A stretch of 64,000 nucleotides of DNA from Metellina segmentata. Its lineage: Eukaryota; Arthropoda; Arachnida; Araneae; Tetragnathidae. Within the stretch, counting starts at the first letter, position 1. Each line of letters begins with the position of its first letter. A program made the translations under genes and the position numbers. The stretch is taken from the NCBI GenBank assembly GCA_947359465.1, contig OX375883.1, positions 20,361,828 through 20,425,827 of the forward strand, read 5' to 3'. The notes beneath the pieces were generated by a model. The model was not told the origin of the DNA. It searched no databases and was given only the letters and a program-made list of their open reading frames with translations. This document shows positions 10,300 to 22,015 of this stretch, piece after piece.

Positions 10300-12942
10300 G
10301 GCTACGTCCATAGTGCACCGCTTCCAGCTTCCTGCTTTATCGCTTAAACAGCGTTGTAAAACCGCGCGATTCTAGCAGGGGCTGGTTATAGTGCAACGCG
10401 CGTTGGACCGCCTGTCAGTTTGCAACATGGAGCTATCACGTGAGGATCTATTGCAGGGATGGCGAACCTATGACCCGCGGGACGCACTGGCCCACGCAGG
10501 CTTTTTAAATGACACACGCGTTGATTTTTATAAACTTATCATTTCATCATATACATAAATTTTGGATATTTTTCGAACCCTTCTTTTAAAAAATATGAAG
10601 AAAATATCAGTGTTAATAAATAACTTAAAATTGAAAAAAATAATTGCACAAAGGATTTTTGTAAAATGTTTTAGACAGGTGTAAAAAAATCAGTTGGATT
10701 TTTTTTATTTAAATCGGATCTTTTTTTTTTGTTTAAATCAGATTTTTTTATTTAAATTTCTGTAGTTTCTCTAGTGTTTTTACAAAAAAATATATAAATT
10801 TTTTAAATAAAAAAATTGAGCTTGTGACATGGTAAATCAATATTTACTTAACACTTGTTTAACTTTAAAACAAAAGTTGACATCCTACATAGTTTTTCTT
10901 GAGAAAATTACATCATCATGCTAACAATTTTATCAATAAGAGTAAGTGACAGACCTGAACTATAGTGTGAGAAGTATAATAGAGGACAGAGCAATAATCA
11001 GACTATAGTAAATTCTAATAATAAAACTGCCGAGCAGCAATAATAAATGAATTTTCACTTACTTTTAATTCATATTGGATCTTTCTTTCTTCCTGCTGAC
11101 ATTTTAATGACTGTGTGAATATTCCTACTCTTTAATCTCTATTTCACACCACAAGAATAAGCTGAGCCTTAAAAAACTTTACTTCGAACTGTGTTTTTTT
11201 TTTTTTTGTTTATGAAATCAGTCACCCTTTTAGTTTATAATTTTGAATCAAACTGTTACGTACTTCCTTTAAGTGTTTATATTATAAGTGTTGTTAATCA
11301 GGAATGTTTATACATTACTCTTCCTGGCATTTAGATTTATGATGTCATGTGTATTTACATTACTGTTTCCAGTATGTAGTGTAATCTAAGTTACAACTGG
11401 ATGTTGCAATCTTTTATAATATGCACTTATGCAGTAATTGACCCAGTTCCCTCTTTGCTGGGTGTAGCCATTAGTGCTGAAATCACCATGAGTGAAGAAA
11501 GATTAAACCATTTGACCGCTTCTGTGATTATTCTGTGGTGCATTTACTTAGTTATAAAAATGTGTGTTTAGTTGTGATTTAAATCAGTGATTTAAAAAAA
11601 AATCATTTGATTAAAATCATGGTTTTAATTGTTGATTTATATCTTGACACCCTGGTTTTAGATTTATTGATTATACATACATAATTTTGTTTTAAAATTT
11701 ATGTGAATGTCTATTGTGTAGAATATGTAAATTTATAAAGTACCGCTTGAGAATGAACACATATGGTAAATACTAATAATAAAGACATATTTATTAAGGC
11801 CCCGTTCATATGAGGCGCGTAAAACGCGCGTTTGGCGACAACATTTTGACATACAATAATGTTCGATGGCTCAGTTAGGGTCAAGTTCTTAATCGGTTTG
11901 TCATTTATTAAGAAGAAATTACGCTCTTTTTGAATGAAGAAAACAATAATTTTGACGAATTTTCAAATATAGATTAGTTAAATGATTTTGTTTTTATGCG
12001 ACATCACACTCAGCATTTTAATGAAGTAAATAAAAAAAATTCAAGGAAATGGACAAATTGTTTTAATGATGTTTGAGAATATTAGGATATTTATGACGAC
12101 ACTTGACATTTTTACTAGGGATTTGGAAATGAAAATCATGAAATATTTTCCTCAGTTACAAAAACATTTTTAAAACACAATAACAATGGAAAATACGGTT
12201 GACATTCAAGAAAATACATAAAAAAAATATTTAATGATTATATACAGTAAATAAAACAAGACCTTTGAAGATAGATTTAATAAATTTAAAAACATGGAAA
12301 ATGCATTTCACTTTATTTTATATCCATACAAAACGAAATTCGAAACAATGGAGTAAAACGAATTTAAGTGGCTGGGTATCCATGATTTAGAAATGGAATT
12401 AGTTGAATTTCAGAGCAGTATAGTTTGGAAAAATATATTTGATAACTTGATTTCCGAAATAGAAGGAAAAATATCTGAAATTAGTGCAAATTAGAATGAA
12501 CCCGCATTAATATAATAAACGTATGGGATTCTTTACCAAATAATTTATATCAATGAAGAAAGTTGCAAATGCTCTTTTAACGATGTTTGGATCCACATAA
12601 TCACGTAAAAAAATATTTTGTCCCAAATTACACTTTTTAGAAACACTTGGAAATTAAAACATCTTTGTCTGCTTCCATTTTATTCCAACAACCAAAGAGC
12701 GTAGAAGTGCAGAACGGAATAACACAGCAAACTAAACGAGCGAGCCAAGCGGGTAAGCGGTTCAAGCGGGAAAAAGAATTAATAATTCATTCCGGAAAAA
12801 GCGGGTGGAAGCGGGTAAAGCAGGCGGAAGCAAGGAAGCAGGTGCACTATAACCGCACCAATACAGTTTACGCTACTTTTCCTCCCCGCTCAACTGCCGC
12901 GATAAAGCCGGAAGCTGGAAGCGGCGCACTATGGACGTAGCC
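10300..12942. mobile_element. PIF/Harbinger-like non-autonomous element inserted in gag
   Basis: The ends are inverted: GGCTACGTCCATAGTGC on the left and its complement on the right, with about 44 bp aligned (four or fewer mismatches) and a further subterminal GGTTATAGTGCA shared by both sides. The flanks are TTA at 10297-10299 and 12943-12945, a 3-bp target duplication as used by PIF/Harbinger. The interior has no transposase. A 97-codon open frame at 12647-12940 overlaps the terminal repeat and is not called. A GGCCCCGTTCATATGAGGCG block at about 11799, after TTATTAA, looks like another element's terminus without a partner. Confidence 0.75.
10676..11654. mobile_element. hAT-type MITE nested in the Harbinger-like element
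   Basis: The 979-bp element starts CAGGTGTAAAAAAATCAG and ends TATCTTGACACCCTG. It is flanked by an exact 8-bp target duplication GTTTTAGA at 10668-10675 and 11655-11662, the length used by hAT transposases. The subterminal regions are rich in ATTTAAATC and its variants. No coding sequence was recognised. A related terminus occurs at about 42958. Confidence 0.8.
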
Positions 12943-12945
12943 TTA

Positions 12946-12996
12946 GGAAACATCCGCGACAGCTAAGCCTAACGGTAGCGTCGGTCTTGCACTCAT
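12946..12996 (-). pseudogene. Gypsy gag N-terminal codons
   Basis: ATG at 12996 opens a 17-codon stretch that runs to the edge of the Harbinger-like insertion. The next codon is the target duplication itself, read TAA. Beyond the insertion the frame resumes in phase with SKDWYQQF at 10296 and below. The start lies about 85 bp inside the LTR-like segment's inner edge. Confidence 0.55.
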
Positions 12997-13080
12997 ATTA
13001 CCGTTATCTCCTCTATTCGTTGTTTCGTTTGGCATAATCTAGTGTTGATACTCTAAGTATTTTTATTTGTTTCGTCACCA

Positions 13081-13237
13081 TGTAATGACTACTGGCCAAT
13101 ATAATAATAATGATACAACGATATGCACTTCGAACAAGCTATATTGTAATTGACTTAAGATATATTGTTTTCATAATATTAGTAGTGTTACAGTTACGGT
13201 TAATCACATTACGGGATAGTCACAGTTAATCATTACA
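13081..13237 (-). repeat. Probable 5' LTR of the Gypsy element
   Basis: Read on the minus strand, the segment begins TGTAATGA and ends TCATTACA, the inverted TG...CA edges expected of an LTR. It is followed by TGGTGACGAAAC, a plausible primer-binding site, and then by the gag ATG. At 157 bp it is short. No second copy was found because the 3' end of the element is missing, so this remains a structural inference. Confidence 0.5.
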
Positions 13238-14966
13238 CTAGTGTAAGGTACATCTCTATTATTATTCGGACGCTAATCAATAAAGTATTTTTGATTTCTG
13301 GTTATATCACGAAGATTCCCAGGTTATGCTTGGATTATAAGCACATTTGAGAATCATAGTATGTATCAATCTACAAACAATTTTTTCCATTTCTTATATA
13401 TTTTTTAAATTTCTGTACCGTAAAATTAATCTAAAAAAGTTTCTTCTACATCTATACATAGGAGTTGTAACGCTCGACTTTTGAAGCATGAACCCTAGTA
13501 AATTAATTTCCGATTTTAAAGAAGGATTCACGTTAAAATAATAAAATGACATTTCCAAACATTCGGAGAGTAAAAGAAATTGTACAACGCATTGATGTTA
13601 GAACTATTTTCACGTTTACTACTCTCTGATTAACAGTGATAAAATAGAGATTCAATATTCAGCTCTTAAAATCGAGTTAGCTGTGCTTCAGTAATGCCAT
13701 AACAGTTGTAATCGATTGTAAACTAGCATCACTGCTTTTAACTGGGCCGTTTCGACTCACTGTTTTTACCCACTACGAAAGGAACAAAGAGTCTACACCC
13801 AAGCAGTCAGATCGTTTTTTGAATCACACTACTTTGCATAATTCAGGAGAATGTATTTGTGTCATCGCCCTCTATTATTAAGTTCTGGAACTAAATTTTT
13901 CTATGGTGCCAAAAATGTTCCCTCCTAAATATATCTATAAGAGTAAACTGTACTTAAAAATACCGAAAGGTTCATTTTTATGAATTTTTAAATTAGAAAG
14001 AATGTATTTCTTACCAGGTATGTTAAGATAATTTTAACTACCAGTGCAGAATTTAAATATATTTAATACTTAAATAATATCACAAATAAATTATCCACTC
14101 TGTTCACCAGGTTTAAAGTATATTTTGCGGAGGCAGCTTTTACAGCAGCCTCAGTATTTGTGAAAGAAGGTTATTCTGAATTCGGTTGTGATGAATACGC
14201 TTGAAAACTTGTTGATTAGTAAAATGCGATTTTAGTCAAGCGAACACGTTGAAAATGTCGTTATTGACCAAATATTCCAAATTCAGTTTTTCATTTTCAG
14301 TTTCTTATTTGAAAGACTATTTATTTGACTTTCCAAGGGATATTTGAATTTTTCTCTATGTTAATTAGTTATTGCAAGAGTAGTATTTTGATCAAGGTGG
14401 GAAAACCGGAAGTAGGTTTGGAAACCGCCTGAAATGGTCATTAAAAGACCATAAAACTGTCAAAATTTAAAACTTACTTATTTTGGCAAATATAATTTTA
14501 GAAAGGTTTTTCAAATCTTTAAATGGTTTCTTTTTGGGAATATTTTAAAAGATCTGTGAAGAACAAAATTGTTTACACAAACAGTAAAAGCAAGAGAGAG
14601 CAAACGATACACTTCAAACTGCTTTTACTCTAAATTAATATTTTCGCCATATTTCCTCACTTCAAATGTGATAACACAAAAAGTTATTGATGGATTCTAG
14701 TAAAATTTTGAGAATTAGTTCTTTATAATGTTGTCTAGTGAACGAACTAGAATAATTATGATGAGTTGAAAAGTTTTCAAACTATGGGCATTTATTTAAG
14801 AAATAAGAACGTAAAAATATTAAAAATCTCGCATTCATTTTTCGATCGCTTGTAAAATCTTTGCTTATTTAAATATCCTTTCGATTGTAGTTCATTCAAT
14901 AGACAAATGCATGACTATCCGAAACAGACTAATCGAACCTTCTCTCTTCCAGAGCATTTGTAGCAC
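13238..14966. other. Long AT-rich stretch without recognised feature
   Basis: No coding homology, inverted-repeat pair or RNA gene was seen. Confidence 0.4.
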
Positions 14967-17890
14967 AAATGGAAGTACTGCTGGTATACGAGTATAGAAT
15001 AATTTAACAAAAGTTTGATTAAATCATATTTAAAGTATCGATTTGGTGTAAAAATTTTCGCAGATTTCAAATCCGATGAAATTTTCTCTATCTTTATACC
15101 ATCGCAAAGATAAAACTTTGGACTTTCGAATAAAATTAACAACGACAGTCGTCTGATGTAATGGCAATCGACGACGGGATAAAGGGGATCCTATCGTGAC
15201 GTGAGTAGATCGAACTGTGTGCAAGCACCCACACTCTTCAAGACACCAAAAGAATTTATCGTTCGTCATTTTATATCGCAATACCGAAACCGATGTGTGT
15301 GCAAGCTGACATTCTGAGAAAGTGAGGATTATTTTATCGTGTTAAAAATTATACTCGGTGACAGGCTTTCTTGGAAGTATAGGAATACGCTGAGAGCAAA
15401 CGAAACAAATAGTTCCCAGCGCCTTGTCCGATATTTGAGTGCAATGAGGCACTGCACCTTAGAAATGTGATTCATTTGTTAAACCCACTCATATACTAAA
15501 ACGATTTTTTGTCGTAATTAGAGTGAAATGTTGAATATTTTGCCTTTTACGTGCGGCGTAGTAATTTCATTTAGAATCGCGCGCCAGCCAATAAGAGCCC
15601 ACCAGCATTTTCCACGCGCTCTCGATTTCCGTTGTTTGGCGACATTGGCAGATATTTAGTGTTTACTTATCTTTCAGATTACGTGCGTTGAATATGTTGT
15701 TTGAATTTGAATCTCTACATTTGAGTATTTTGTTATTAATTATGGAATTAACTCCGCATTCGACTAGAAGTTACGTTTTTACACCACACAAGAAAAGCAG
15801 TGCTGTGAAAAGCTCTGCAAAGACAATCATTATAAATGTTTTCTAATTATTAAAAGTTTAAAGAGAAAATATACGGGGTTCTCTTCAATTTTCTAAACGA
15901 TTGTATTTTTTTTTAATGATTAATTCTTAAAATTTACGATTGCTGTAATCTTGTGTGCCCTCTAAATAAACAATCACATTAGCCATAAGAAGTTTGATTA
16001 GTATTGAATGAAAATAACTCAATATTGTGAAGCAGATATTGATTAATGTTAAAAAAGAACATCGAGCAGTATTATAAAGCTAATATTGAGCAAAAAAAGA
16101 ACATTCAGCAATAATATCGTAAAGCTCATTGAGCAATGTCAGAAAAAAATATTTAACAATGTGGAAAACCGATATTTTGCATTATTGCCAGGAAATCATT
16201 TTTGCGGTGGGTAATATTGACCAACATATGGCACACCCGGCAAGAAAAGTAACAACTCAAAATTGCAGCATTTGAGAAAAATCACAACTTTAAGGATACT
16301 ATAAAACTTATTTTAAAATATAAGTTTTAAGTAATTGAAGTACAATCTTCTATATTTCAGGCAAGTATTTATTGCGGTAAATTCTATTATTTTCTTTCGA
16401 ACAGTAATATAACACGCTGGGGCACATCTCATACATATTTTTCAATGACAAACTTAAAAATTTCATTTTCTACCTGGAATACTTCTTTTGGAAACTTTTT
16501 AGGAAGCAATAATTTAAACAAATACCATTACAAATTCAAAAAATATCTTTCGATGTTATCTATTATTAATTGTATAAAAAGTCATAAAACTACTATAATT
16601 GTGCTTTTCTTATATAAACTGACAGGCAAGCTGTCAAAACATTTACGTGCTAAATTTAAAGCCAAATTAGATTAATGCGCCAAGTTGGAAGCTTGTAAGT
16701 GTGACGTTTCCTCGAAACCTCTGCCTGCAACCCAACATGAGACGAAACACTCACTTTATCTCTCCGCGAGGGTGGGGTATCAGTGCCAAAAAACGTTGCA
16801 ATCTAGTATAGTTAACCTCCAATTACTTGAAAGTTAAAATTGTACATAGGGATGTTAAGCGAATCACAGAACTGATTACTCAGTCACCGATACTTGTGAA
16901 TCACAGTTCATACCTGTTACTCAAATATCAAAATAACAGTTATTGGGTAGCAGTAATTGGGTAACCGTGATTCGGTAACAGATATTAATCTTATATCGCT
17001 AAGCTCATACTTTGGCTGATACCTTCGCTGATATTGATACTGCTACTGTCACTGCGATCGGTGATTGCGACCGGGATCGCTGATTCGGTAGCTGTGAAAG
17101 CTGTGACTGAATATCGCATATTTCGTAGGGGGTGCCAGTTGGTCTGTGACGGATTCGGATTTCTCTGGAGGATTTTTAACCGGATGCTTAAGTAGGCTTC
17201 TTGTTGTTTTATGGCATACCAGATTCCCGCGCCTTTTTCTGAACAAAAAAAGAAGCTCTCGACAGTTTTAAGGAAAGTTCAGATAAAAACATTTTAAATT
17301 CGCTGTTTTAAATGACAATTTTTTTGTTCGTTCTTCAATTATCACAGATTATATATTTAGTTATATTTTTTTTTCGAGTAACAACACTAGGACTTGTTTT
17401 TATTTTTGGCCTTCTTTAAAGTTCGTCTCTTTTGTTGAAACCGTTTCAGAGGGAGGATCAACACAATGATGTTTACAGCGGTAATGAATGCATTCTGAAA
17501 TATCGTAATGCAAGTACAAAAATGTATGATGACTGAATATTTAATTTTTATTGTTTGTAAAAACATTAATTCTCTAAAATTCTTTGTCAGACAGTGTTTT
17601 CAAAGCAAATAAAATATTTACTCGTTAGAATATTCCCTGTGTGTTTTAGAGAAAAATTATATAGTTTCACTATGCTTATCAATTTTAAAGTACTACTAAA
17701 TAGAATATCTATCTCTATTGTCTTTGTGTTTGATCACGAACCGTCGACAATAGTCCGTAGTTACGCCAGTGTGTCGTAAATTAACTACTTCTCCACATTT
17801 GAATTAATATTTTATAAAAGCTGTATGATTTATTAACTAAAGTATGGGACAGAAATTGTTGAAACACACACACACACACAAGTCAAAGTT
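14967..17890. repeat. Dispersed repeat R1, copy 1
   Basis: About 2.9 kb that aligns in the same orientation to 36562-39868. Shared landmarks are AATAATTTAACAAAAGTTTGATT at the left, CGCAGATTTCAAATCCGATG, AACAACGACAGTCGTCTG, CGCCTTGTCCGATATTTGAG, TTACGTGCGGCGTAGTAATT, GAGACGAAACACTCACTTTATC and AAAGTATGGGACAGAA near the right. This copy has about 255 bp (15616-15873) absent from copy 2 and an (AC)n tract at 17868-17880. The open frame at 16445-16675 has a counterpart in copy 2, but many codon changes alter residues. No transposase or terminal repeat was recognised, so its class is unknown. Confidence 0.8.
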
Positions 17891-18461
17891 ACTAGATTTT
17901 TCACAGAAAAGTTTGACTTGTTCAAATAATTTGGAAAACATAAAAAAAATTGAGAATAGGTGTAAAACAAAGTGAAAAATAAAAATTTGAAAGAAATCCC
18001 ATTTCAGGATTGGAGGTTCGCATGGTAAATCTGAAGGGCGGAAAAGGATATCAGGAAGTAAAGCAATGGTAAACCAGACAATTTATGGCTGAAAGAGTTG
18101 TGGATAATATTAAGATAAAATTTACTTGCTACAACCTGTGTATAAGATATAAGGTTTGGAATTTCTATAACAATACGAAATACATAATTATCAAGAGTTT
18201 GAGCATTAGGTAATTTAGATGTAATAATTTTTAAAATATATTTCAGTTTTTTTCCTTTATTTTAATTTTTTGTAAGTATTTAAAGCCTTTTTAAATTAAA
18301 AAAAAATAGTTTTTAAATTATGTAATCACTTACGCCTGCCATTATAATTCAATTTAAACTACTGAGTTCATACACGTACTGTATCGCATATTTATGAAAA
18401 TGTTGCTTTTAATTTGCACGTTTAGTGTAAAAAGTACAAGTCGTCTTAAGAGGAGAAAATA
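17891..18461. other. No gene recognised
   Basis: AT-rich sequence between repeat R1 and the LINE tail. No feature was recognised. Confidence 0.4.
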
Positions 18462-20180
18462 TATACAAATACAAATACAAATACAAATATTGACGACCAG
18501 CTACAGGCTCGAGCCCAACAAGGCTGGTGCTTTGTTTATGAATTCCCCAATTCCCACTGACTATCCAATTGTATCTTAAATTCGTACACTCCCTTTGAAT
18601 TAACTATATTTTCTGGCAACGCGTTCCAACTGTCTATTACCCTATTAAAATAGTAGTTTTTCTTTAAAACCCGCTTAAAATGTGTTTTATTCAATTTATA
18701 CCCATGACCCCTTGTTCTGTTATCCCTATTGAAATTTAAGCCCTCTGTGTCCCCTTGTTTTACAAACTTGAAAAGCTGAATCAAATCCCCCCTCCTTCTT
18801 CTTCTTTCCAGTGTATACATGTTTAGCTTACTTAAACGTCCATTATAGTCGAAATTTGCTAGCCCCTTTATTATTTTTGTAGCTCTGTGCTGAACCCTTT
18901 CAATTGATTCTATGTCCTTTCTCATATATGGAGCCCAGAATTGTACAGCATATTCTATATGTGGTCTTACAAACCCTTATATAACGGCAAGATTATATTC
19001 TTATCCCTTGAAGTTACAGTCTTTTTAATATACCCCAATAACCTATTAGCCTTTTTACCCGCAGCTGAACATTGGTGACCCATTTTAAAATCCCTGTGAA
19101 TTATCACCCCAAGATCCTTGACTGTTTCTCCCTCCTTTACCTTTACTCCCTGCAGACAGTACTCGGCACCACTATTCCTGTAACCCATATGCAGAACTTG
19201 ACATTTCCCTACATTAAATGACATACCCCATTTTACAGCCCATTCGGATATCTTATCAAAATCCCCTTGTAAATTTTCTATCTGTAACTTGGTATCCACT
19301 GTCCCCCATATTTTTAAGTCATCTGCAAATATACTAAATATACTGATCCCTGAGGCACCTCACTTATAACTTCTGTCCAGTGTGAATAATTTCCTTTTAC
19401 CTGCACTCTCTGCTTTCTACCCAATAACCAATTCTTTATCCATATCAATGTTTTTCCCTAAATCCCCAGCCTTTGCAATTAAAACAGTAATGCCTCATGA
19501 GGTACTTTATCAAATGCTCTTATATCCAGCACCTCAGTAATTTTTTCGTAGAACTTCAAAAGGTTTGTAGAGCAGGATCTGCCCTTCCTAAACCCATACT
19601 GATTCTCTGATAACAGTCCCCCTTCCTCCAAGTATAACATTATATGCTTTTTTAACAGAGATTCAAATATTTTGCAAATTACTGATGTTAGACTTACTGG
19701 TCTATAGTTGCCCGGATCACTTTGTATTCCCTTTTTGAAAATTGGAGCTATGTTGGCCAACTTCCAATCCATTGGTACCCAACCCCGTGCTATATTTGAA
19801 TGAAATATCGTGTGAACTACTTCCCCCAATTCTTCCGCGCATTCCACTAGTACTCTCGGATAAATATCGTCTGTACCTGGTGCTTTAGATGGCTTAATTC
19901 TTTTCAACTGATGTACTATTTTTTCCCTGTTAAATTTGCATTCTTTAATTATACCCCCTGCAAAGGCTCCATCCTTGGGATCCTTTTTTAAATTATAGTT
20001 ACCATTGAAAACCCCCAGAAAAAAGTCATTTAACACGTTTGCCATTCCCACCTTGTTTTGAATTAATTCACCTCCTCTCCCCTCCAACGGGCCCAGTGTA
20101 GTACTAAATTTATTTTTACCACTTGCATATGCAAAAAATTATTTTGGGTTTATATTTATTTCCCTTGCTAGTTTTCCTCC
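18462..20180 (-). pseudogene. L2-like (Daphne-type) LINE reverse transcriptase, 5'-truncated
   Basis: The minus strand encodes the 3' half of a non-LTR retrotransposon ORF2. Blocks in order: KPSKAPGTDDIYPRVL, WKLANIAPIFKKG, GNYRPVSLTSVICKIFESLL, ENQYGFRKGRSCSTNLL, AFDKVPHEALL, the remnant VPQGSV, the catalytic box IFADDLKIWG, NVGKCQVLHMG, KDLGVIIHRDFKMG, IERVQHRATKIIKG, and a basic RRRRGDL region. Part of the polymerase between VPQGS and FADD is deleted, and frames change at 19300-19480 and near 20150. It ends in a short tandem repeat of TTTGTA (read on this strand, 18462-18490), a typical 3' tail of the CR1/L2 clade. Endonuclease is absent. Confidence 0.8.
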
Positions 20181-20220
20181 ACTCCCACCATCATCACTGC
20201 TCATCACCACTGTTGTTAAA

Positions 20221-20414
20221 TAATGGTAATTTAAAGTTAACGTCGTACTCGAGCAACAACGGGCTATTGACGACGGTCCGGGATCAGTCCCTTAAGGGAA
20301 ATATCCGAGGATAACACCTCGTAATTTTGAACCACGGCCAGATGACGAAGCAACACTTGAGCTGGCACCCCACTCTCCAAACTTCCACACCAACCTAAAA
20401 TGAGGACTTTCGCC
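20221..20414 (-). repeat. tRNA-derived SINE family S1, copy A (5'-truncated)
   Basis: Contains the S1 body: GACGACGGTCCGGGATCAGTC, CCCTTAAGGGAAA, a CACTCTCCAAACTTCCACAC block and GAGGACTTTCG, all in reverse. The tRNA-like head is missing: similarity stops where the TIR element at 20414 begins. The 3' end TAATGGTAATTTAAAGTTAACG abuts the 5' edge of the L2-like remnant. Confidence 0.8.
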
Positions 20415-21641
20415 TATATAATAAGAGTGGCGACAAACGGGTAACATTTTCTGATTGGCATAGAGACCTTTAGTACCGCGCGGTGGTTTTTTTCCCAAGC
20501 TCCTTTAGATTTAACATGGGAACTTTTTGTGTGTACGTTAAATTTAGAAGAAAATCTAGCCTTTTCTTGTTACATTTCGTGTTCTAGGATGTTTATTTAT
20601 GATTGTTTTAGGTGTTATGTCAGAATAAATGTGAAGATGTTTAAAGTAAATAGCTTTTGTTGAACAACATGTTGGTTTACCGCAATCTAAGTTAACTAGT
20701 TGTGCATATTAAAGTCAACAAATTTTTTTAATCAATATTTTTGTGTCATAGGTTCACTTTGGTGCTGATTAATGGGAGGCAAAAAGAGCTGATTCTAAAA
20801 GAAAACTAAAACCTCATAAAGCTACTATATTTCATTATGATCCTATGCAATGTACAAGAAAATCACCTGTGGAGTGGGACACAAATTTAAACTAGCTCGT
20901 AAAAACTGTACAGTTCGCATTATGGCTAAAAATTGTAATTGGAATTTGTAATGTATAAACATGTCAACCATTTCTGAATAAACGTGTTCAATTAGTAAAA
21001 CTGATTTTATTGGTGCGACTGTTTCTATTACTGTCTCAATACTTTTAGTCAATATTAACAAAAATATTTAATGTTGTATTTAAAAAAATTCAGTTTTTTA
21101 ATGAAATAAAATATAAACTATTTGCAGTAAGTTATAAACATTTTTATGAAGTTAAGGAATTCAAGTGAATAATGCCATTTAAAAGAGAACTATTTAAATC
21201 TGAGGCTAATTACTTTAATAAAATTTTTATGTTGATATGGAAAGAATTTAAAGATAACTGAAAGGCCTGAGAGAGATAACTCACCAGGTCCTATTTTATT
21301 TAACACTGAAGTTAAAAGCTTAACTTTTTTTTCATTTTCTTGTTAATATGCACGAAAACAATTTAAATAAGTTATGAGCATAAAAAGAACCAAATTTTAA
21401 TTTTAACGCCAGTCATTGCGAATGTATTAAACGCAAAATAGTGTTGCGTCAATTGCGATACTAAAAATTTTAATACTTAAACACTGTTGCCAAAAGAAAG
21501 AGCGAGGAGGAAATGTGGAAAACTAATGGCAGAAACATATTCGCCCAGCAACCTGCTTAGAGACGATTCTGGTAGAAAAATGGCGGCCGCGCATGCGCAT
21601 TGGGCCAAATTCGGTCCCTTGTCGCCACTTTGATAATATAG
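20414..21641. mobile_element. Possible DNA element with 23-bp terminal inverted repeats
   Basis: Left CTATATAATAAGAGTGGCG and right CGCCACTTTGATAATATAG are inverted (about 20 of 23 positions), and both continue to a GACAA/TTGTC block. TA dinucleotides at each edge would fit a TA target. The interior has no transposase homology. Its left edge coincides with the break in SINE copy A, but the missing SINE head is not present on the far side, so a simple insertion is not proved. Confidence 0.5.
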
Positions 21642-21690
21642 GTACTCTAGTAAACAAAGGATACGAACTAGAAATTAAAAGGTTGGATCA

Positions 21691-22015
21691 GGTAAGGTAA
21701 GTTTATTAACGTCGTACTAGAGCAATACACCGGGTTTTTAACGACGATCCGGGATCAATCCCATAAGGAAAATATTCGAGGACAACACCACATCATTCGT
21801 AGCCATTGTCACATGATGAGGTGACACCTGAGCATGGACCCCACTCTCTAAACCCACACAAACCCAGCGTGAGGACTTTCGGCCACGTCAGAGTTAAGGG
21901 GCAACAGCCGCCTCTACACCATACGCTTACAAGCATCCACGCACTGACCCGGATTCGAACCAGAAACCTTTCGATCTAGAGACTAATACCTTAACCACCA
22001 GACCGGTTGGTCAGC
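21691..22015 (-). repeat. tRNA-derived SINE family S1, copy B (full length)
   Basis: Read in reverse it begins GCTGACCAACCGGTCTGGTG, has an A box-like GGTGGTTAAGG and a B box GGTTCGAATCC within the first 70 bp, then the S1 body, and ends in GTACGACGTTAATAAACTTACC. The internal promoter implies RNA polymerase III transcription. About 325 bp. Target duplications are not clear. Confidence 0.85.

Larger units (their letters stand above)
8858..13237 (-). mobile_element. Decayed Gypsy-type LTR retrotransposon (composite, nested)
   Basis: On the minus strand the order is LTR-like segment, gag start, gag, CCHC zinc knuckle, protease, and the beginning of reverse transcriptase, as in Ty3/Gypsy elements. 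The gag is split by a PIF/Harbinger-like element (10300-12942). The 3' part, including most of reverse transcriptase, RNase H, integrase and the second LTR, is missing: the element breaks at a Tc1 remnant at about 8857. Several stops are present, so it cannot encode a working polyprotein. Confidence 0.75.

Noticed and set aside
10450..10515. hAT-like start CAGGGATGGCGAACC inside the Harbinger-like element
   Set aside because: It looks like a terminus, but no matching end or 8-bp duplication was found, so no separate element is claimed.
16445..16675. Open frame in R1 with a 76-residue counterpart at 37807-38052
   Set aside because: The two copies differ mostly by residue-changing substitutions and no domain is recognisable, so shared ancestry of the repeat explains the similarity better than coding constraint.
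14967..17890. R1 as a Helitron
   Set aside because: A CTAG occurs shortly after the right edge of copy 1, but copy 2 lacks it and there is no replication or helicase coding sequence.
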